The notes: generated by a model from the letters alone, not told the origin. A stretch of DNA of 64,000 bases from Herbiconiux flava (GCF_013409865.1 NZ_JACCBM010000001.1:2852001-2916000); one strand, 5' to 3'. Shown: positions 1 to 8,622, counted from the first letter of the stretch. Translations and numbers: made by a program.

Positions 1-649
1 TGATCACGGTGCGGAAGGTCATGATGTTGTCGGCGGTGGTGAGCGCGTCGGCGTACCGGAGGTCGATCTCGTTCTGGCCCGGGCCCGCCTCGTGGTGGCT
101 GAACTCCACCGAGATGCCGAGGTCTTCGAGCATGCGCACCGAACGGCGACGGAAGTCGTGCGCGGTGCCACCCGGCACGTTGTCGAAGTAGCCGGCCGAG
201 TCGACCGGCTCGGGGCCGTCTGGCCCGTACTGCGACGACTTGAGCAGGTAGAACTCGATCTCGGGGTGCGTGTAGAACGTGAAGCCGCGGTCGGCGGCCT
301 TCGCCAGGGTGCGCTTCAGCACGTTGCGCGGGTCGGCGACGGCGGGCTGGCCGTCGGGCGTCGTGATGTCGCAGAACATGCGCGCCGTCGGGTCGATCTC
401 GCCCCGCCAGGGCAGGATCTGGAACGTCGTGGGGTCGGGATGCGCGAGCACGTCGGCCTCGAACGAGCGGGTGAGACCCTCGATCGCGGAGCCGTCGAAA
501 CCGAGGCCCTCGGCGAACGCGCCCTCGACCTCGGCCGGGGCGATCGCGACGGATTTCAGGGTGCCGACGACGTCTGTGAACCAGAGCCGAACGAACTTGA
601 TGCCCCGCTCCTCGATCGTACGAAGAACGAAGTCCCGTTGCTTATCCAT
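1..649 (-). CDS. glnA: Glutamine synthetase type I, N-terminal part (gene runs off the left edge)
   Basis: ATP-dependent ligation of ammonia to glutamate. The visible 216 residues begin MDKQRDFVLRTIEERG and contain the N-terminal beta-grasp region, GFDGSAIEG, the PWRGEIDPTARMFCDI stretch, the metal-binding EIEFYLL strand and the NEIDLRYADALTTAD region, in the order expected for GlnA. The rest lies outside the window, so the adenylylation loop cannot be checked. The start at 649 is preceded on the minus strand by a purine-rich GGAGAGAGGG. It is divergent from nadE, with only 56 bp between the two start codons. Two glnA paralogues are common in actinobacteria, and the fragment does not show which one this is. 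Confidence 0.93.
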   Translation of the reverse strand, partial: MDKQRDFVLRTIEERGIKFVRLWFTDVVGTLKSVAIAPAEVEGAFAEGLGFDGSAIEGLTRSFEADVLAHPDPTTFQILPWRGEIDPTARMFCDITTPDGQPAVADPRNVLKRTLAKAADRGFTFYTHPEIEFYLLKSSQYGPDGPEPVDSAGYFDNVPGGTAHDFRRRSVRMLEDLGISVEFSHHEAGPGQNEIDLRYADALTTADNIMTFRTVI

Positions 650-692
650 CTGGCGGACAGACCCTCTCTCCGGCACACGCTCATGCCCCTAT

Positions 693-698
693 TAGGCT
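693..698 (+). promoter_or_regulatory. -10 box (TAGGCT) of nadE, leaderless spacing
   Basis: TAGGCT ends 7 nt before the ATG at 706. No Shine-Dalgarno fits in that gap, so the transcript should start at or just before the start codon. The same arrangement recurs at several other genes in this window. No convincing -35 hexamer is visible. Confidence 0.6.
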
Positions 699-705
699 AG
701 TGGCT

Positions 706-2442
706 ATGCCGAGACTTCGCTTAGCGTTGGCCCAGACGAACCCCGTGCTGGGAGACCTCGAGGGGAACTCCCGCGAGATCATCCGCCTGACCCGCGAGGC
801 GGCCGAGGCGGGCAGCGACCTCGTCGCGTTCGGCGAGATGGCGATCTCGGGCTACCCCATCGAAGACCTCGCGATGCGGCCGAGCTTCCTCGCCGCCGCG
901 CACGAGCGGGTCGACCGCCTGGCCGTCGAGCTGGCCGAAGCCGGTCTCGGCGACGTGCCGGTCATCGTCGGGCATCCGGACGGGCCCTTCGAACCCCGCC
1001 TGCTCGGCACCTCGAACGCCCCTACCGCGATCGCCCAGAACGCCGCGAGCGTGCTGCAGGGCGGGCGGGTCGTCGCCCGCTACGCCAAGCACCACCTGCC
1101 GAACTACTCGGTGTTCGACGAGTACCGCATCTTCATCCCGGGCGACGAGCTGCTGGTCATCCGGCTCAAGGGCATCGACGTCGCGCTGCTGATCTGCGAA
1201 GACCTGTGGCGCGACGGCGGGCCGGTCAGCCGGGTGCTGACGGCGGATGCGGGGCTCCTCGTGGTCATCAACGGCTCGCCCTACGAGCGCGACAAAGACG
1301 AGGTCCGCCTGCCGCTCGTCACCCGCCGGGCCACCGAGACCGACACGATCGTCGCCTACGTCAACCTGGTCGGCGGCCAGGACGACCTCGTCTTCGACGG
1401 CGACAGCGTCGTGGTCGACCGCGACGGCGGCATCCTCGCCCGCGCACCGCAGTTCCGCGAGCACCTGCTCGTGGTCGACCTCGAGCCCGAGGCGGCCACG
1501 CACGCGCAGCTGCCCGACGACGTGCGGCGGATCGAGCTCTCCCCCGGTGCCGTCGATTCGGAAAAGCCGCCCATCGCCGCCGACGTGGCCGAGCTCCCGG
1601 ATGACCGGCAGCAGATCTGGGACGCGATCGTGCTGGCGCTCCGCGACTACGTGGAGAAGAACCGGTTCCCGTCGGTCATCCTCGGGCTCTCGGGCGGAAT
1701 CGACTCCGCCGTCTGCGCGGCCCTCGCGGCCGACGCGATCGGAGCCGAGCGGGTGTTCGGCGTGTCGATGCCCTCGCGCTGGTCGTCCGACCACTCCCGC
1801 TCCGACGCGGACGACCTCGCCGAGCGGATCGGGCTGCACTACCGCACCGAGGCCATCGCCGACCTCGTCGTCCCGTTCGAGAACCAGCTCGGGCTCACCG
1901 ACATCGCCGCCGAGAACCTGCAGGCGCGCACGCGTGGCGTCATCCTGATGGGGCTGTCGAACCAGGAGGGGCACCTCGTGCTCACCACCGGCAACAAGAG
2001 CGAGCTGGCGGTCGGCTACTCGACCATCTACGGCGACTCGGTCGGCGGCTTCGCGCCGCTGAAGGACGTGCCGAAGATGCTCGTCTGGGAGCTCGCCCGG
2101 TGGCGGAACTCCCATGCCGAAGCGCTCGGACTCACGCCGCCGATCCCCGAGAACTCCATCTCGAAGCCGCCGTCGGCCGAGCTCCGCCCCGGGCAGACCG
2201 ACCAGGACTCGCTGCCCGACTACGAGGAGCTCGACGCCATCCTCGAGGCCTACATCAACGGCGGACTCAGCATCGCCGACATCGTGGAGCTCGGCTTCGA
2301 CACCGCGACCGTGCAGCGCATCACCACTCTCGTCGACCGGGCCGAATGGAAGCGCCGGCAGAGCGCCATCGGGCCCAAGATCTCGCGCACGGCGTTCGGG
2401 CGAGACCGGCGGCTGCCGATCACGTACCGGCCGTCTTTATAG
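706..2442 (+). CDS. nadE: Glutamine-dependent NAD+ synthetase
   Basis: Final step of NAD synthesis: deamido-NAD plus glutamine and ATP give NAD. The protein is 578 aa, the two-domain glutamine-using form. Residues ~1–270 are a nitrilase-fold glutaminase with a visible triad Glu44 (GEMAISGY), Lys128 (YAKHHLPNY) and Cys164 (LLICEDLW). Residues ~300–578 are the synthetase domain with the ATP pyrophosphatase P-loop SGGIDS at 329–334. A GTG at 700 is in frame, but the ATG at 706 matches the usual family start and sits 7 nt after a -10 box. The gene is followed by a GC-rich hairpin and converges on the gene at 2627. Confidence 0.95.
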   Translation: MPRLRLALAQTNPVLGDLEGNSREIIRLTREAAEAGSDLVAFGEMAISGYPIEDLAMRPSFLAAAHERVDRLAVELAEAGLGDVPVIVGHPDGPFEPRLLGTSNAPTAIAQNAASVLQGGRVVARYAKHHLPNYSVFDEYRIFIPGDELLVIRLKGIDVALLICEDLWRDGGPVSRVLTADAGLLVVINGSPYERDKDEVRLPLVTRRATETDTIVAYVNLVGGQDDLVFDGDSVVVDRDGGILARAPQFREHLLVVDLEPEAATHAQLPDDVRRIELSPGAVDSEKPPIAADVAELPDDRQQIWDAIVLALRDYVEKNRFPSVILGLSGGIDSAVCAALAADAIGAERVFGVSMPSRWSSDHSRSDADDLAERIGLHYRTEAIADLVVPFENQLGLTDIAAENLQARTRGVILMGLSNQEGHLVLTTGNKSELAVGYSTIYGDSVGGFAPLKDVPKMLVWELARWRNSHAEALGLTPPIPENSISKPPSAELRPGQTDQDSLPDYEELDAILEAYINGGLSIADIVELGFDTATVQRITTLVDRAEWKRRQSAIGPKISRTAFGRDRRLPITYRPSL

Positions 2443-2467
2443 CCGCGCCGCCGCCTCTGCGGCGCGG
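2443..2467 (+). terminator. Stem-loop immediately after nadE
   Basis: Perfect 9-bp inverted repeat CCGCGCCGC / GCGGCGCGG around a 7-nt loop, beginning one base after the nadE stop codon. There is no T-tract, as is common for actinobacterial 3' ends, so termination efficiency is uncertain. Confidence 0.5.
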
Positions 2468-2593
2468 GCGGCGTGCGATGCCGCCGTCGCGGCCCGCTGC
2501 TTCGCGGCGTGCTGCCGCGACGATATCGCCTGGGGCCGGGTGGGAGCGGCCTCGTGCGACTTCGGCACGGGCCATCCAGTGCGAGCAGCTACA

Positions 2594-2619
2594 GGCGGCG
2601 CCCGGGGTTCGGCGCCGCC
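2594..2619 (-). terminator. Stem-loop downstream of the pseudo-hydrolase gene
   Basis: Perfect 9-bp inverted repeat GGCGGCGCC / GGCGCCGCC with an 8-nt loop, starting 8 bp past the stop of the minus-strand gene at 2627. Together with the hairpin at 2443 it separates two convergent genes. No T-run is present. Confidence 0.5.
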
Positions 2620-2626
2620 CTCGCGG

Positions 2627-4561
2627 TCAGCTGGGGAGGACCGCCACCCAGACGAACCAGACGATCATGCCGAGCCAGACGATGGTGGCCGCCGCCGCCA
2701 GGGTGGCCGCCGCGCGACCGCCGAGACGCCAGACCGGGATGATCCCGAGGAAACCCACACCGAGCAGGATGCCGAGCCACGGCGTCACCGTCGGCACACC
2801 CACGAGCGTGAACGCGGGGCTCGACGCCAGCGCCGACGACACCGTCACCCAGAGCGCCGCGAGGAACGCCACCCCCGTCACCGGCGCGATGCCGGTCGCG
2901 ATCAGCAGCGCGATCGACTCGCGCCGCACCGCCTGCACGATGACCGCGATCAGCCAGCCGAGGAACCACAGCCACGCGAAGCCGCCGAAGATCAACGGGA
3001 TCGTCAGCGGGAACGGCTCCTGATCCTCGACGGCCGTGACCACCGAGTCGAAGCGCGAGGTCGGATGCACGTCGTCGGCCGAGATCGCCGGGTTCGCCTC
3101 CGCGAGGTCGGAGCAGGTCGTCTCGACCGGGATACCGGTCTGAGCGAGCCACGCCGCCAGCTGATCCATGCCGCACGGGTCGGCGAGCACGCCGGCCCGG
3201 CCCGCGCCCTGCAGCGTCACCACCTGGCTGTTCGGGAACGATCCGGTGCCGCTCTGCACGACGGCGAGGGGCACGAGCGGGTCGGTGTCGCTGCCGAAGA
3301 TCAGCGCGGGCTGCTGCTGCGGCACGATCGTTCGGGTCTCGCCCGCGGATGCCGCCAGGCCGAGCGGGCCGCAGAGCTGGTCGGCGGCCGTCAGGTAGGT
3401 GAGCACCGGCTTGGGCGTCGGCTCCTCGTCGGACCCCTCGGCGACGGGCTCCAGCGGGTCGGCCGACCAGAACGGCTGCTCGTCGCGGCAGGCCTCGACC
3501 CAGTACTGGGCGAGGCTCGTGCGCGACAGGTTCTCGAGCACCGGATCGACGATCGGGTTGAGGGCATCCGTCTCGCCCTCGGCCAGCCGCTGCAGCAGGT
3601 ACGGCACCGCCGCGGCCGTCTCGGGGTCGTAGAGCGCCTGCTGCACGATCGTCACCGCATCGGAGCCGGTCAGCGAGTAGTAGCGCTGCCGGTTCGTGAA
3701 CGGGTTCGTCAGCAGGCCGTTCACCGGCTCGTCGCTGAACAGTGCGGCGGTGTCGGCGAGGTCGGCGTTCAGCTCGGGGTACTCCCCGCCGCTCCGCTCG
3801 GACAGCGTGCGGAGCGCGTTCTCGAGCGCCGCGTAGGCGTCGCCCTTGATGTCGCGGTCGATCGGGCTGAAGGCGTTGAGCACGACCGCGTCGACGCCGG
3901 CCGCGTCGGTCGTGGCGACCGTCTGCATGACCTTCGTCGACCAGGTGTCGCCGAACAGGGTCCAGCTCGGGTAGGCCAGCACGGTGCGCAGCTCGACCAG
4001 GTCGGCGGCGGTCTCGGTTCGCGTGTACGCCGAGACGTTGCCGCCCTGCTCGGCGAAGGCCGCGAGGCAGTCCTTCAGCTCGACGGCCACCGTCGTCATC
4101 TCGGCCGCGGGGCTCGAGTCGTCGGTGAAGGTGTCGACGTAGGCGGCCGAGGCGGCCGGGCAGTCCAGCGGCGCGCTCGACTCGAGGCTGCCGCGCTGGG
4201 CGAGCGCGACGATGTCGCGTGTGCCGCCGATCCGGGGGTCGGCCGCGAGGGCCTCGGCGATCGAGGTCGAGCTCTGGCCGGGGCCGCCCGCCATGGTGAC
4301 GACAGGGCTGCCGGTCGGAGGCTGCGTCTCGGCCGGGATGACCACGTAGGGCAGGTCGATGGCCCGGCTCGCCGGGTCGCCGCGGGTCTCGGGAACGCTC
4401 AGCGTGCCGCAGACGGCGCGGTCGGGCAGCCCGTCCTCACAGCTGCGCTCGGCGATCGACGCGGCCTGGGCGGCAGGCGGCTGAGCGAGCACCGGCCCCG
4501 AGAGGATGAGGGCGGCGAGTACGGTCGCCGCCGCGATCGGAACGGTGATACGACGGCCCAC
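2627..4561 (-). CDS. Secreted, membrane-anchored alpha/beta-hydrolase-fold protein, probably catalytically inactive
   Basis: A 644-aa protein with three parts: a signal peptide (~1–36, ending AQPPAAQAAS), an extracytoplasmic alpha/beta-hydrolase domain resembling secreted S33/TAP-type tripeptidyl aminopeptidases (~40–530), and four C-terminal membrane helices (~535–644). The oxyanion-type GGPGQSS survives. The nucleophile elbow reads GDTWS instead of GxSxG (Thr206 in the Ser place), and the position of the catalytic His reads GAGRAG (Arg455). Asp427 (GSDTDP) is kept. The start GTG at 4561 is chosen over 4591 because AAGGGGAG lies 3 nt upstream of it. The gene is divergent from panB. The function is unknown; a binding or sensing role for a membrane-tethered pseudoenzyme is inference. 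Confidence 0.75.
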   Translation of the reverse strand: MGRRITVPIAAATVLAALILSGPVLAQPPAAQAASIAERSCEDGLPDRAVCGTLSVPETRGDPASRAIDLPYVVIPAETQPPTGSPVVTMAGGPGQSSTSIAEALAADPRIGGTRDIVALAQRGSLESSAPLDCPAASAAYVDTFTDDSSPAAEMTTVAVELKDCLAAFAEQGGNVSAYTRTETAADLVELRTVLAYPSWTLFGDTWSTKVMQTVATTDAAGVDAVVLNAFSPIDRDIKGDAYAALENALRTLSERSGGEYPELNADLADTAALFSDEPVNGLLTNPFTNRQRYYSLTGSDAVTIVQQALYDPETAAAVPYLLQRLAEGETDALNPIVDPVLENLSRTSLAQYWVEACRDEQPFWSADPLEPVAEGSDEEPTPKPVLTYLTAADQLCGPLGLAASAGETRTIVPQQQPALIFGSDTDPLVPLAVVQSGTGSFPNSQVVTLQGAGRAGVLADPCGMDQLAAWLAQTGIPVETTCSDLAEANPAISADDVHPTSRFDSVVTAVEDQEPFPLTIPLIFGGFAWLWFLGWLIAVIVQAVRRESIALLIATGIAPVTGVAFLAALWVTVSSALASSPAFTLVGVPTVTPWLGILLGVGFLGIIPVWRLGGRAAATLAAAATIVWLGMIVWFVWVAVLPS

Positions 4562-4647
4562 GACTCCCCTTCGGCCAAGTGCGAGAATCACGCATTCGGG
4601 TTACGTGACCCTCAACCTAACGCATCCGCCCGCCGAACCCGCGGAAC

Positions 4648-4653
4648 TAGACT
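4648..4653 (+). promoter_or_regulatory. -10 box (TAGACT) of panB, leaderless spacing
   Basis: TAGACT ends 6 nt before the panB ATG at 4660; there is no room for a Shine-Dalgarno, which points to leaderless transcription. Confidence 0.6.
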
Positions 4654-4659
4654 GGTGAC

Positions 4660-5493
4660 ATGCCAGAGCAGACGACGTCGTCGGAGAAGCCCGTTTCCAA
4701 GCGCGTGCGCACCCGCCACTTCCAGACGGCGAAGGACTCGGGCATCCGCATCACGGGTCTGACCAGCTACGACATGCTCTCGGCGCAGATCTTCGACGAG
4801 GCCGGGATCGACTTCCTGCTGGTGGGCGACTCGGCCGGCAACAACGTCCTCGGCTACGACACGACGGTGCCGGTCACGGTCGACGAGCTGATCCCGCTCG
4901 CGCGCGGCGTGGCGGGTGCCGTGTCCCGCGCCTTCGTCGTGGCCGACATGCCCTTCGGCTCCTACGAGAACAGCGCCGAAGAGGCCCTGCACACCGCGGT
5001 CCGCTTCATGAAGGAGTCCCGCGCGCACGCCGTGAAGCTCGAGGGAGGGGTGCGCAGCGCCGACAAGATCCGCCGCATCGTCGACGCGGGCATCCCGGTG
5101 ATGGCGCACATCGGCTTCACGCCGCAGAGCGAGCACGGGCTGGGCGGCCACATCATTCAGGGTCGCGGCGAGGGCGAGGCGGCCCTGATCGACGACGCCC
5201 TAGCGGTCGAGGAGGCCGGGGCGTTCGCCGTGGTGCTCGAGATGGTGCCCGCCGAGGCGGCCCGCCGGGTCACCGAGCGGCTGCGCATCCCCACCATCGG
5301 TGTCGGCGCCGGCCCCCACGTCGACGGCCAGCTGCTCGTCTGGACCGACTTCGCCGGCTTCTCCACGGGGCGCGTGCCGAAGTTCGTCAAGCAGTACGCC
5401 GACCTGCGGGGTGCGCTGACGGATGCGGTGACCGCGTTCCGCGGCGACGTCGCCGAGGGTGCCTACCCGGGCCCCGAGCACAGCTACGAATAA
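4660..5493 (+). CDS. panB: 3-methyl-2-oxobutanoate hydroxymethyltransferase
   Basis: First step of pantothenate (hence CoA and ACP cofactor) synthesis: transfers a hydroxymethyl group from 5,10-methylene-THF to alpha-ketoisovalerate. At 277 aa it has the usual family length. Visible family signatures are LTSYDMLSAQIFDEAGIDFLLVGD, the metal-ligand aspartates in VGDS and DMPFGSY, VKLEGG, AHIGFTPQSEHGLGG and the catalytic-Glu strand VLEMVPAE. It carries a short N-terminal extension of about 20 residues. It is first in a + strand group with the SPOR-like gene and ppgK. Confidence 0.95.
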   Translation: MPEQTTSSEKPVSKRVRTRHFQTAKDSGIRITGLTSYDMLSAQIFDEAGIDFLLVGDSAGNNVLGYDTTVPVTVDELIPLARGVAGAVSRAFVVADMPFGSYENSAEEALHTAVRFMKESRAHAVKLEGGVRSADKIRRIVDAGIPVMAHIGFTPQSEHGLGGHIIQGRGEGEAALIDDALAVEEAGAFAVVLEMVPAEAARRVTERLRIPTIGVGAGPHVDGQLLVWTDFAGFSTGRVPKFVKQYADLRGALTDAVTAFRGDVAEGAYPGPEHSYE

Positions 5494-5554
5494 ACTCCCC
5501 CTGACACAGCTGCACACTGACGCACAGCTGGACACCGAGCCCACGGAGGACACG

Positions 5555-5743
5555 ATGAGCGACGACCCGTCGACGCAGTACTGGTACAACATGAAGACCG
5601 GCCAGGTCGAGAAGGGCTACGTGTCCTCGGTGGTCGACCGCGTCGGGCCGTTCGAGACCCACGAGGAGGCCGAGCACGCGCTCGAGACCCTCCGCGCCAA
5701 CAGCGCCAAGTGGGCCGAAGACGACGCGAACGACAACCGGTGA
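5555..5743 (+). CDS. Small SPOR-like protein
   Basis: A 62-aa soluble protein beginning MSDDPSTQYWYNMKTGQVE, with GPFETHEEAEHALETL matching the core of the SPOR-type actinobacterial small protein family: aromatic start, 'vGPFxTxeEAxxAL', then N…KW. SPOR folds usually bind denuded peptidoglycan glycans, but there is no membrane anchor or signal peptide here, so that role is doubtful. The ATG at 5555 is fixed by GGAGGA 4 nt upstream; upstream in-frame codons belong to non-coding sequence. Its stop overlaps the GTG start of ppgK by 4 bp, implying coupled translation. Confidence 0.8.
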   Translation: MSDDPSTQYWYNMKTGQVEKGYVSSVVDRVGPFETHEEAEHALETLRANSAKWAEDDANDNR

Positions 5744-6519
5744 CCGAGAACACCCCCGACACCGTCGCGGTCGGCATCGACATCGGCGGCACGGGCATCA
5801 AGGGCGCGATCGTCGACGTGACCACCGGTGAGCTGCTCACCGACCGCAAGAAGTTCGCAACTCCCGAGGGCGGCAAGCCCGACGACATCGCCAAGACGGT
5901 CACCGACCTGATGGAGTCGCTCGGCGACGTCCCGGCGTCGGCGACCGTGGGCATCTGCTTCCCGGCCGTCGTGCGCCACGGCGTCACGATGTCGGCCGCG
6001 AACGTGTCGAAGAAGTGGATCGGCTTCGAGGCCGAGAAGCTGTTCGAGAAGACGCTCGGCCGCGACATCACCTTCGTGAACGACGCGGATGCCGCGGGCT
6101 TCGCCGAGGTGCGCTACGGCGCGGCGAAGGGCAAGAGCGGTCTGATCATCCTGACCACCCTCGGCACCGGCATCGGCACCGCGCTGATCTACAACGGGGT
6201 GCTCACCCCGAACGCCGAGCTCGGCCATCTCGAGATCGGCGGCGTCGACTACGAGACGAGGGCCGCCTACTCCGCCAAGGAGCGGGAGGACCTGAGCTGG
6301 AAGAAGTGGGCCGAGCGCCTGCAGGTCTACTACGAGCGCCTCGAGGCCCTGTTCTCCCCCGACGGCTTCATCGTCGGCGGCGGGGTGTCGAAGCACCACG
6401 AGGAGTTCCTGCCCCTGCTGAAGCTCGACACGCCGATCGTGCCCGCCACGCTCCGCAACAACGCGGGCATCCTGGGCGCGGCCAGCCTGTCGACCATGCG
6501 GACGACGTTCCTGGAGTAG
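5740..6519 (+). CDS. ppgK: Polyphosphate glucokinase (ROK family)
   Basis: Phosphorylates glucose using polyphosphate, and usually ATP, in the cytoplasm; this is the typical glucokinase of actinobacteria. The 259-aa protein has the ROK N-terminal phosphate loop DIGGTGIKGAIVD, the sugar/catalytic segment NDADAAGFAEVRYGAAKG, the second phosphate motif LGTGIGTALI, GHLEIGG, and the C-terminal GAASL. The start is the GTG at 5740, which overlaps the preceding stop (GTGA); upstream codons would lie inside the SPOR gene. The gene ends 6 bp before the -10 box of rnpB. Confidence 0.92.
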   Translation: MTENTPDTVAVGIDIGGTGIKGAIVDVTTGELLTDRKKFATPEGGKPDDIAKTVTDLMESLGDVPASATVGICFPAVVRHGVTMSAANVSKKWIGFEAEKLFEKTLGRDITFVNDADAAGFAEVRYGAAKGKSGLIILTTLGTGIGTALIYNGVLTPNAELGHLEIGGVDYETRAAYSAKEREDLSWKKWAERLQVYYERLEALFSPDGFIVGGGVSKHHEEFLPLLKLDTPIVPATLRNNAGILGAASLSTMRTTFLE

Positions 6520-6524
6520 ACGGC

Positions 6525-6530
6525 TACACT
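6525..6530 (+). promoter_or_regulatory. -10 box (TACACT) of rnpB
   Basis: TACACT sits 6 bp after the ppgK stop and about 7 bp before the predicted 5' end of RNase P RNA. Any -35 element would fall inside the ppgK 3' end, where no good match is seen. Confidence 0.6.
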
Positions 6531-6536
6531 CGACAA

Positions 6537-6915
6537 CGTGAATGGGCCGGCAGACGGTCGCGTCACCGTCCCGGGCTCCGGCCCGGGCGGTGCCGAGGAA
6601 CGTCCGGGCTCCACAGAGCAGGGCGGTGGGTAACACCCACCCGGGGCAACCCGCGAGACAGTGCCACAGAAAGCAGACCGCCACGGGCCCCGGCCCGCGG
6701 TAAGGGTGAAACGGTGGCGTAAGAGACCACCAGCGACCGTGGTGACACGGTCGGCTCGGTAAACCTCGCCCGGAGCAAGGTCAGACAGGAAGCGTTGAGG
6801 CTGCTCGCGGAGCTTCCGGGTAGACCGCTCGAGGGCTGCGGTGACGCAGCTCCTAGATAGATGGCCGTCAGGGAGCGTGCTCCCTACAGAACCCGGCGTA
6901 TCGCCGGCCCATTCA
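6537..6915 (+). ncRNA. rnpB: RNase P RNA (bacterial class A)
   Basis: Catalytic RNA of RNase P, which removes 5' leaders from pre-tRNAs. Conserved core blocks are present in order: GAGGAACGTCCGGGCTCC with ACAGAGCAGGGCGGTGGGTA, GCAACCCGCGAGACAGTGCC, CAGAAAGCAGACCGCC, GGTAAGGGTGAAACGGTGG, and the 3' universal region AGATAGATGGCCGTC…TACAGAACCCGGCGTAT. Helix P1 can be closed by AATGGGCCGGC (6541–6551) pairing with GCCGGCCCATT (6903–6913), which sets the ends to within a few bases. It lies between ppgK and the convergent zinc-ribbon-family gene. Confidence 0.96.
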
Positions 6916-6974
6916 CCTCACCCGGCGCGCGGCCGCCGACGCGCATCCGGGAACCCGGCGACTCGGAGTCGGAC

Positions 6975-7709
6975 TCAGAGCCCCGACTCGTCGGTGCGCA
7001 CGAGGATGCAGGTGCTCTCGGGGTCGAGCACCACGTCGTCGGGCGCCGCCGCGCGGATCGCCGCCAGGTCGGTGCCCGTCAGCTCGACGTTGCTGCCGAG
7101 CGACACCCGCCGCTGCAGCAGGGCCGCACCCACGCCGTAGCGCTCGCGGAGCTTCTGGTAGAGCGCCAGAAGCTCGGGCACGATGCCCCCGGCCACCGCG
7201 TCACGCGCCGAGCGGGCGATCTCGAGCTGCTTCAGGATGCGCTGCCTCTGCTCGTCGCGGGCACCGGCGAGCATCCGCTCCTCGGTCGCGATGTCGTCGC
7301 GGCGGGCGGTGATGGCGGCGAGCCGCACCTCGATCTCCTCGACGCGCTCCATCACCGCGAACTCCGTGTCCTCCAGGTTGAGCCGGCGCACCCGGAGCGA
7401 CTCGAGCTCGCGCTCGAGGCCCTGGATGTCCTTCGACGACGACGTGGCCTGCAGGCGCTCGTTGTCGCGTTTCTCCCGGGCGGTGACGGTGTGGATGTCG
7501 GCCTCGACGCGGCCGATCTCGTTCTGCGCGCTCTCGAGCTCGCCGCTGACCGAGGCGTACTCGGCCCGGGCCGCCGCGGAGTCGCGCTGCAGCTCGGCGA
7601 GGCGCTTCTCCTGCGGCAGGGTGCGGAGGGAGTGCTCGAGCTGCGCCACCTGGTTGTCGGCGGCCTGGAGGTCGAGGAGCTTGAGCTGTTCGGCGGCGGG
7701 AGCCTTCAT
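6975..7709 (-). CDS. Coiled-coil protein of the DUF164 / C4 zinc-ribbon family, zinc ligands lost
   Basis: A 244-aa protein. Residues ~1–175 form a long heptad-rich antiparallel coiled coil (LKLLDLQAADNQVAQLEHSL onward), followed by GVGAALLQRR and the small C-terminal domain. In this family that domain normally carries two CxxC pairs. Here the first pair aligns with VSLGSN and the second with LDPEST, so all four cysteines are gone; a single Cys near the end is off-register. It is last in a minus-strand group SDR–Nif3–this gene, and the Nif3/zinc-ribbon pairing is typical for actinobacteria. The biological role of the family is not established. Confidence 0.85.
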   Translation of the reverse strand: MKAPAAEQLKLLDLQAADNQVAQLEHSLRTLPQEKRLAELQRDSAAARAEYASVSGELESAQNEIGRVEADIHTVTAREKRDNERLQATSSSKDIQGLERELESLRVRRLNLEDTEFAVMERVEEIEVRLAAITARRDDIATEERMLAGARDEQRQRILKQLEIARSARDAVAGGIVPELLALYQKLRERYGVGAALLQRRVSLGSNVELTGTDLAAIRAAAPDDVVLDPESTCILVRTDESGL

Positions 7710-7773
7710 CGGGTGTCCTTCGGAATTCGGTGGAGGTCGGAGTCGATCGGGGCGCCGGTCATCGGTTCTGCGG

Positions 7774-8592
7774 TCACTGGGTCACCACGAAGTCCCAGGG
7801 GTCGGTGCGCAGTTCGCTCACAGCGAACTCGACGTCGGGCAGCGCTTCCGCCAGCTGGGCGGCGGCGGTCTCGAGCCAGAGCCACTCGCTGGCCCAGTGC
7901 GAGACGTCGATCAGCGCCGGGCCGCCGGCGACGAGTGTCTGCTCGCGCGACTCGGAGGCCGGGTGGTGCCGCAGATCGGAGGTGATGTACACGTCGGCGG
8001 CACGCACGGCGGGGTCGCCGAGCAGCGAGTCGCCCGCTCCCCCGCAGAGCGCGACGGTCGAGACGGGCTGGTCGTAGTCGCCCGCGACCCGCACGCCCGT
8101 GGCCGTGGCGGGCAGAACGTCGCCGAGGGCGAGCGCCAGGCGGCCGAGGGTGGTGGGCTCGGGCATCCGCCCCACCCGGCCGAGGCCGGTGCCCTCGCGT
8201 GCGCCGGCCACGATCGGCCGGGTCTCGACGAGGCCGAGCTTCGCAGCGATGACCGCCGAGGTGCCGTCGTCGACGATGTCGGCGTTGGTGTGAGCGGCGA
8301 TGAGGCCGCAGCGGGCGCGGATCAGCCGGGCGAGCAGGGCGCCCTTGTACCCGGTCTCGGCGACGGTGGTCACGCCGCGCAGGAGCAGGGGGTGGTGCAC
8401 GAGCAGCACGTCGGCGTTCGTGTCGACGGCCTCGTCGACGGTGACCGACACGGCGTCGACCGCGAGCAGCACGCGCCGCACCTCGTCGCCCGGGGCGCCG
8501 CTCACGAGGCCCGGCGCATCCCACCCCTCGGCGAACTCGGTGGGCCACAGCCGCTCGACGGCGGCGTTCAGATCGGCAAGCGAGGTCGGCAC
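7774..8592 (-). CDS. Nif3-like dinuclear metal centre protein
   Basis: A 272-aa member of the NIF3/GTP cyclohydrolase I type 2-like family. Metal-binding features are visible: LLVHHPLL (His pair), AAHTNAD (His and Asp), and a C-terminal SHWASEW (His and Glu). GWDAPGLVSG corresponds to the family's N-terminal 'WDNvGL' signature. The family forms hexameric rings, and its substrate is unsettled. The start is the GTG at 8592. It lies 30 bp after the SDR gene and 64 bp before the coiled-coil gene, so one transcript is likely. Confidence 0.88.
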   Translation of the reverse strand: MPTSLADLNAAVERLWPTEFAEGWDAPGLVSGAPGDEVRRVLLAVDAVSVTVDEAVDTNADVLLVHHPLLLRGVTTVAETGYKGALLARLIRARCGLIAAHTNADIVDDGTSAVIAAKLGLVETRPIVAGAREGTGLGRVGRMPEPTTLGRLALALGDVLPATATGVRVAGDYDQPVSTVALCGGAGDSLLGDPAVRAADVYITSDLRHHPASESREQTLVAGGPALIDVSHWASEWLWLETAAAQLAEALPDVEFAVSELRTDPWDFVVTQ

Positions 8593-8622
8593 GCCTGCGA
8601 GTCTACCGGGGGCGCCCTCGGC

